A stretch of 16,618 bases of DNA from Bacteroidota bacterium. Its GTDB lineage: Bacteria > Bacteroidota > Bacteroidia > Flavobacteriales > Flavobacteriaceae. Shown piece by piece: positions 15,248-16,618 of the stretch; positions within the stretch are counted from its first letter, which is position 1; each line of letters begins with the position of its first letter. The position numbers were made by a program, and so were the translations under genes. Under the pieces are notes generated by a model. It was given only the letters and a program-made list of their open reading frames with translations, ran no database searches and was not told where the DNA came from. The stretch is taken from the NCBI GenBank assembly GCA_023457535.1, contig JAEWLN010000037.1, positions 1 to 16,618 on the forward strand. The letters run 5' to 3'.

Positions 15248-16447
15248 CTAATCGACCAATTTTTTGCTCACGCGGCTTGAAGCGATCCACGAGGCGATGA
15301 ATCCGAGCGAGAGGATGGTAGCAAAGACCACGAGTACATTTTCTGCAGAATAAATCACGGGATAGGCCAAACTTGGTGTGATCATGATCAGCTGGAACTG
15401 CTGTTGGACGACAACCACCGCACTGCCAAGCGCCAGTCCGATGACACCGCCTATGGCGCAAACAAGAGTGCCCTGGAGTAAAAATATTTTGCGCAGGTCT
15501 TTAATTTCCGCACCCAGATTATACAGTGTTTTGAGGTTGGACTGCTTGTCGATGATGACCATGAAAATCGAGCCGGAAAACGCAAAGAGCACCAGGATGA
15601 TCACCAGTGTGAAGATGAGGTAAATGGCGACGTTCTCTGTGTTGAGCATTTTGTAAAGGCTGTCGTTAAGCTGTGCGCGGTTCTTGACGGTAATCTGGTT
15701 TGGAAAAATGTCTTCCACCGCCAGGCGTACGTTTTGTTCGTTTGTGCCGGGTTTTAGTTTGAGCTCCAGGCCGGAGAACTGGTTGGGTTTGTATTCGAGC
15801 AGCGCCTGGGCGAGCCGCAGTTCGCAAAACACGTATTTGTCGTCAAGCTCTTCGCTGAGCGCATAAAGGCCAACGGGCGCCAATGTGAATTGATTGAACG
15901 CGTCTTCCGGACGTTCGATGGTTCCGGTGCCCGGCTTGGGAACGTAAACCTCGAAAGGATTGTTGAAATCCATGAGCCCGAGCGATAATTTTTGCGAGAT
16001 GCCGTTTCCGATGACCACCTGCGATGTATGGGGTTCGAGCCAGTCGCCCTGGTAAATGATCTTTGAAATGTCGTTGACCTTTGGGAACACAGAATCGACG
16101 CCTTTAAGGTAAGCGACCTGTTCTTTGCCGTCAAACATAAACAGTACGCGTTCCTCGAGGATGTGGGTCAGGGACTGGACGTCCTGTAATTGCAAAAGTT
16201 TTTTGTGTTGCGCGCGCGATATCGAAAAGGTTTTGCCGTGTTTGGCGATGACTTTGAGATCGGGATCAAAATCGTTGCTGAACGATAGGCTGAAGTCGCG
16301 CAAGCCGCTGAATACGGACAACACCACAAACAAAGCCATAGACCCCACGATGATACCCACCGACGAAATGCGATTGATGATGTTGATCGCATTGTTGGTG
16401 CTGCGGCTGCGCAGATACCGCCGGGCTATGTAAAACGGAAAATTCAC
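15248..16447 (-). CDS. ABC transporter permease, LolC/LolE-type FtsX family
   Basis: The 399-residue inner-membrane protein has the MacB/LolC-E layout: one N-terminal membrane helix (about 25-50), a large periplasmic domain (about 55-270), then three C-terminal helices (about 275-300, 318-345, 365-390) forming the FtsX permease domain. The N-terminal FYIARRYLRSRS and the segment around NIINRISSVGIIVGSMALFV are typical of lipoprotein-releasing permeases. It would work with a LolD-like ATPase not present here to release outer-membrane lipoproteins to LolA. The GTG start at 16447-16445 overlaps the rbfA stop by one base (TAGTG on the minus strand), indicating coupled translation. A gene of this type next to rbfA is common in Bacteroidota in my recollection. 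It is probably housekeeping and unrelated to the pigment convoy despite the Lol-like genes there. Confidence 0.88.
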   Translation of the reverse strand: MNFPFYIARRYLRSRSTNNAINIINRISSVGIIVGSMALFVVLSVFSGLRDFSLSFSNDFDPDLKVIAKHGKTFSISRAQHKKLLQLQDVQSLTHILEERVLFMFDGKEQVAYLKGVDSVFPKVNDISKIIYQGDWLEPHTSQVVIGNGISQKLSLGLMDFNNPFEVYVPKPGTGTIERPEDAFNQFTLAPVGLYALSEELDDKYVFCELRLAQALLEYKPNQFSGLELKLKPGTNEQNVRLAVEDIFPNQITVKNRAQLNDSLYKMLNTENVAIYLIFTLVIILVLFAFSGSIFMVIIDKQSNLKTLYNLGAEIKDLRKIFLLQGTLVCAIGGVIGLALGSAVVVVQQQFQLIMITPSLAYPVIYSAENVLVVFATILSLGFIASWIASSRVSKKLVD

Positions 16448-16618
16448 TAGGCTTTTTTGCGGCGTTCGAGCAAATCGCGGTTCTCGATGGGATTTTCCTG
16501 TCCTTTGAGCGCGTTGTCGATTTTTTCGATATAATCCAGCGAGTCGTCGATGTAAAAATTGAGGTTGGGCACCTTGCGCAGTTGGAGCCTGACGCGCTGG
16601 GCCAGATCGTGCTTGATC
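16447..16618 (-). CDS. rbfA: Ribosome-binding factor A, C-terminal part (runs off the window)
   Basis: Only the last 56 residues are in the window; the gene continues beyond the right edge. The visible part contains QRVRLQLRKVPNLNFYIDDS followed by LDYIEKID, which matches the conserved C-terminal RbfA block (R-x-x-L-R-x-x-P-x-L-x-F-x-x-D-x-S). A charged tail ending RRKKA follows. RbfA binds the 30S subunit during 16S rRNA maturation and is needed for cold growth. Its stop codon shares one base with the GTG start of the permease, so the two are likely one transcript. Confidence 0.9.
   Translation of the reverse strand, partial: IKHDLAQRVRLQLRKVPNLNFYIDDSLDYIEKIDNALKGQENPIENRDLLERRKKA

Overview
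The window looks like chromosomal DNA of a Bacteroidota bacterium, most likely a Flavobacteriaceae member with GC content near 50%, which is high for Flavobacterium. The reasons are the family make-up of the genes, translational coupling without Shine-Dalgarno boxes, a TTTG/TAnnTTTG-type promoter before dusB, and a gene set that matches what I know of flexirubin / aryl-polyene (APE) pigment clusters in Flavobacterium and Chitinophaga. This assignment rests on recognised families and motifs, not on a database search.

Positions 2-13909 hold twelve plus-strand genes packed as a convoy. Most join by 1-4 nt overlaps or gaps of 1-5 nt, two joins overlap by 11 and 35 nt, and one gap is 69 nt. In order: a 5'-truncated ketosynthase-like protein without its catalytic Cys (chain-length-factor-like), a NodB-type polysaccharide deacetylase, a LolA-like carrier, a LolB/DUF3261-like lipoprotein, an outer-membrane beta-barrel, a FabZ-like hot-dog protein with its catalytic Glu replaced, a small exported protein of unknown function, a GT2-DUF2062 fusion, a 1220-residue MMPL exporter fused to a PlsC acyltransferase and a methyltransferase-like tail, a CrtI/CrtISO-like flavoprotein, a C45-type Ntn acyltransferase lipoprotein, and a PaaK-like adenylate-forming ligase.

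These genes read as one pathway. The ligase activates an aromatic or fatty acyl starter. The KS/CLF and dehydratase families build the polyene chain. The flavoprotein may adjust oxidation state. The acyltransferase, GT2 and C45 proteins would attach the pigment or cut acyl links. The MMPL exporter, LolA-like carrier, LolB-like lipoprotein and beta-barrel would move the hydrophobic product to the outer membrane. The true ketosynthase partner, ketoreductase, acyl carrier proteins, ammonia lyase and dialkylresorcinol genes are not here; they would lie upstream of position 1.

Positions 13910-14117 are non-coding and contain two arrays of a 7-bp tandem repeat (GACRTTY) nested in an imperfect ~85-bp direct duplication. 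A Bacteroidota-type promoter overlaps the end of the second array and predicts a leaderless or nearly leaderless mRNA for dusB (14118-15119), a tRNA-dihydrouridine synthase. Positions 15120-15247 are a convergent intergenic spacer with weak hairpins and a segment I suspect is a dispersed repeat. On the minus strand, rbfA (partial, running off the right edge) and a LolC/LolE-type FtsX permease overlap by one base.

I do not see a wholly new system. The points most worth a second look are the replaced catalytic residues in the ketosynthase-like and FabZ-like proteins, the three-part MMPL-acyltransferase-methyltransferase-like fusion, the Ntn acyltransferase lipoprotein inside a pigment cluster, and the nested repeat feeding the dusB promoter.
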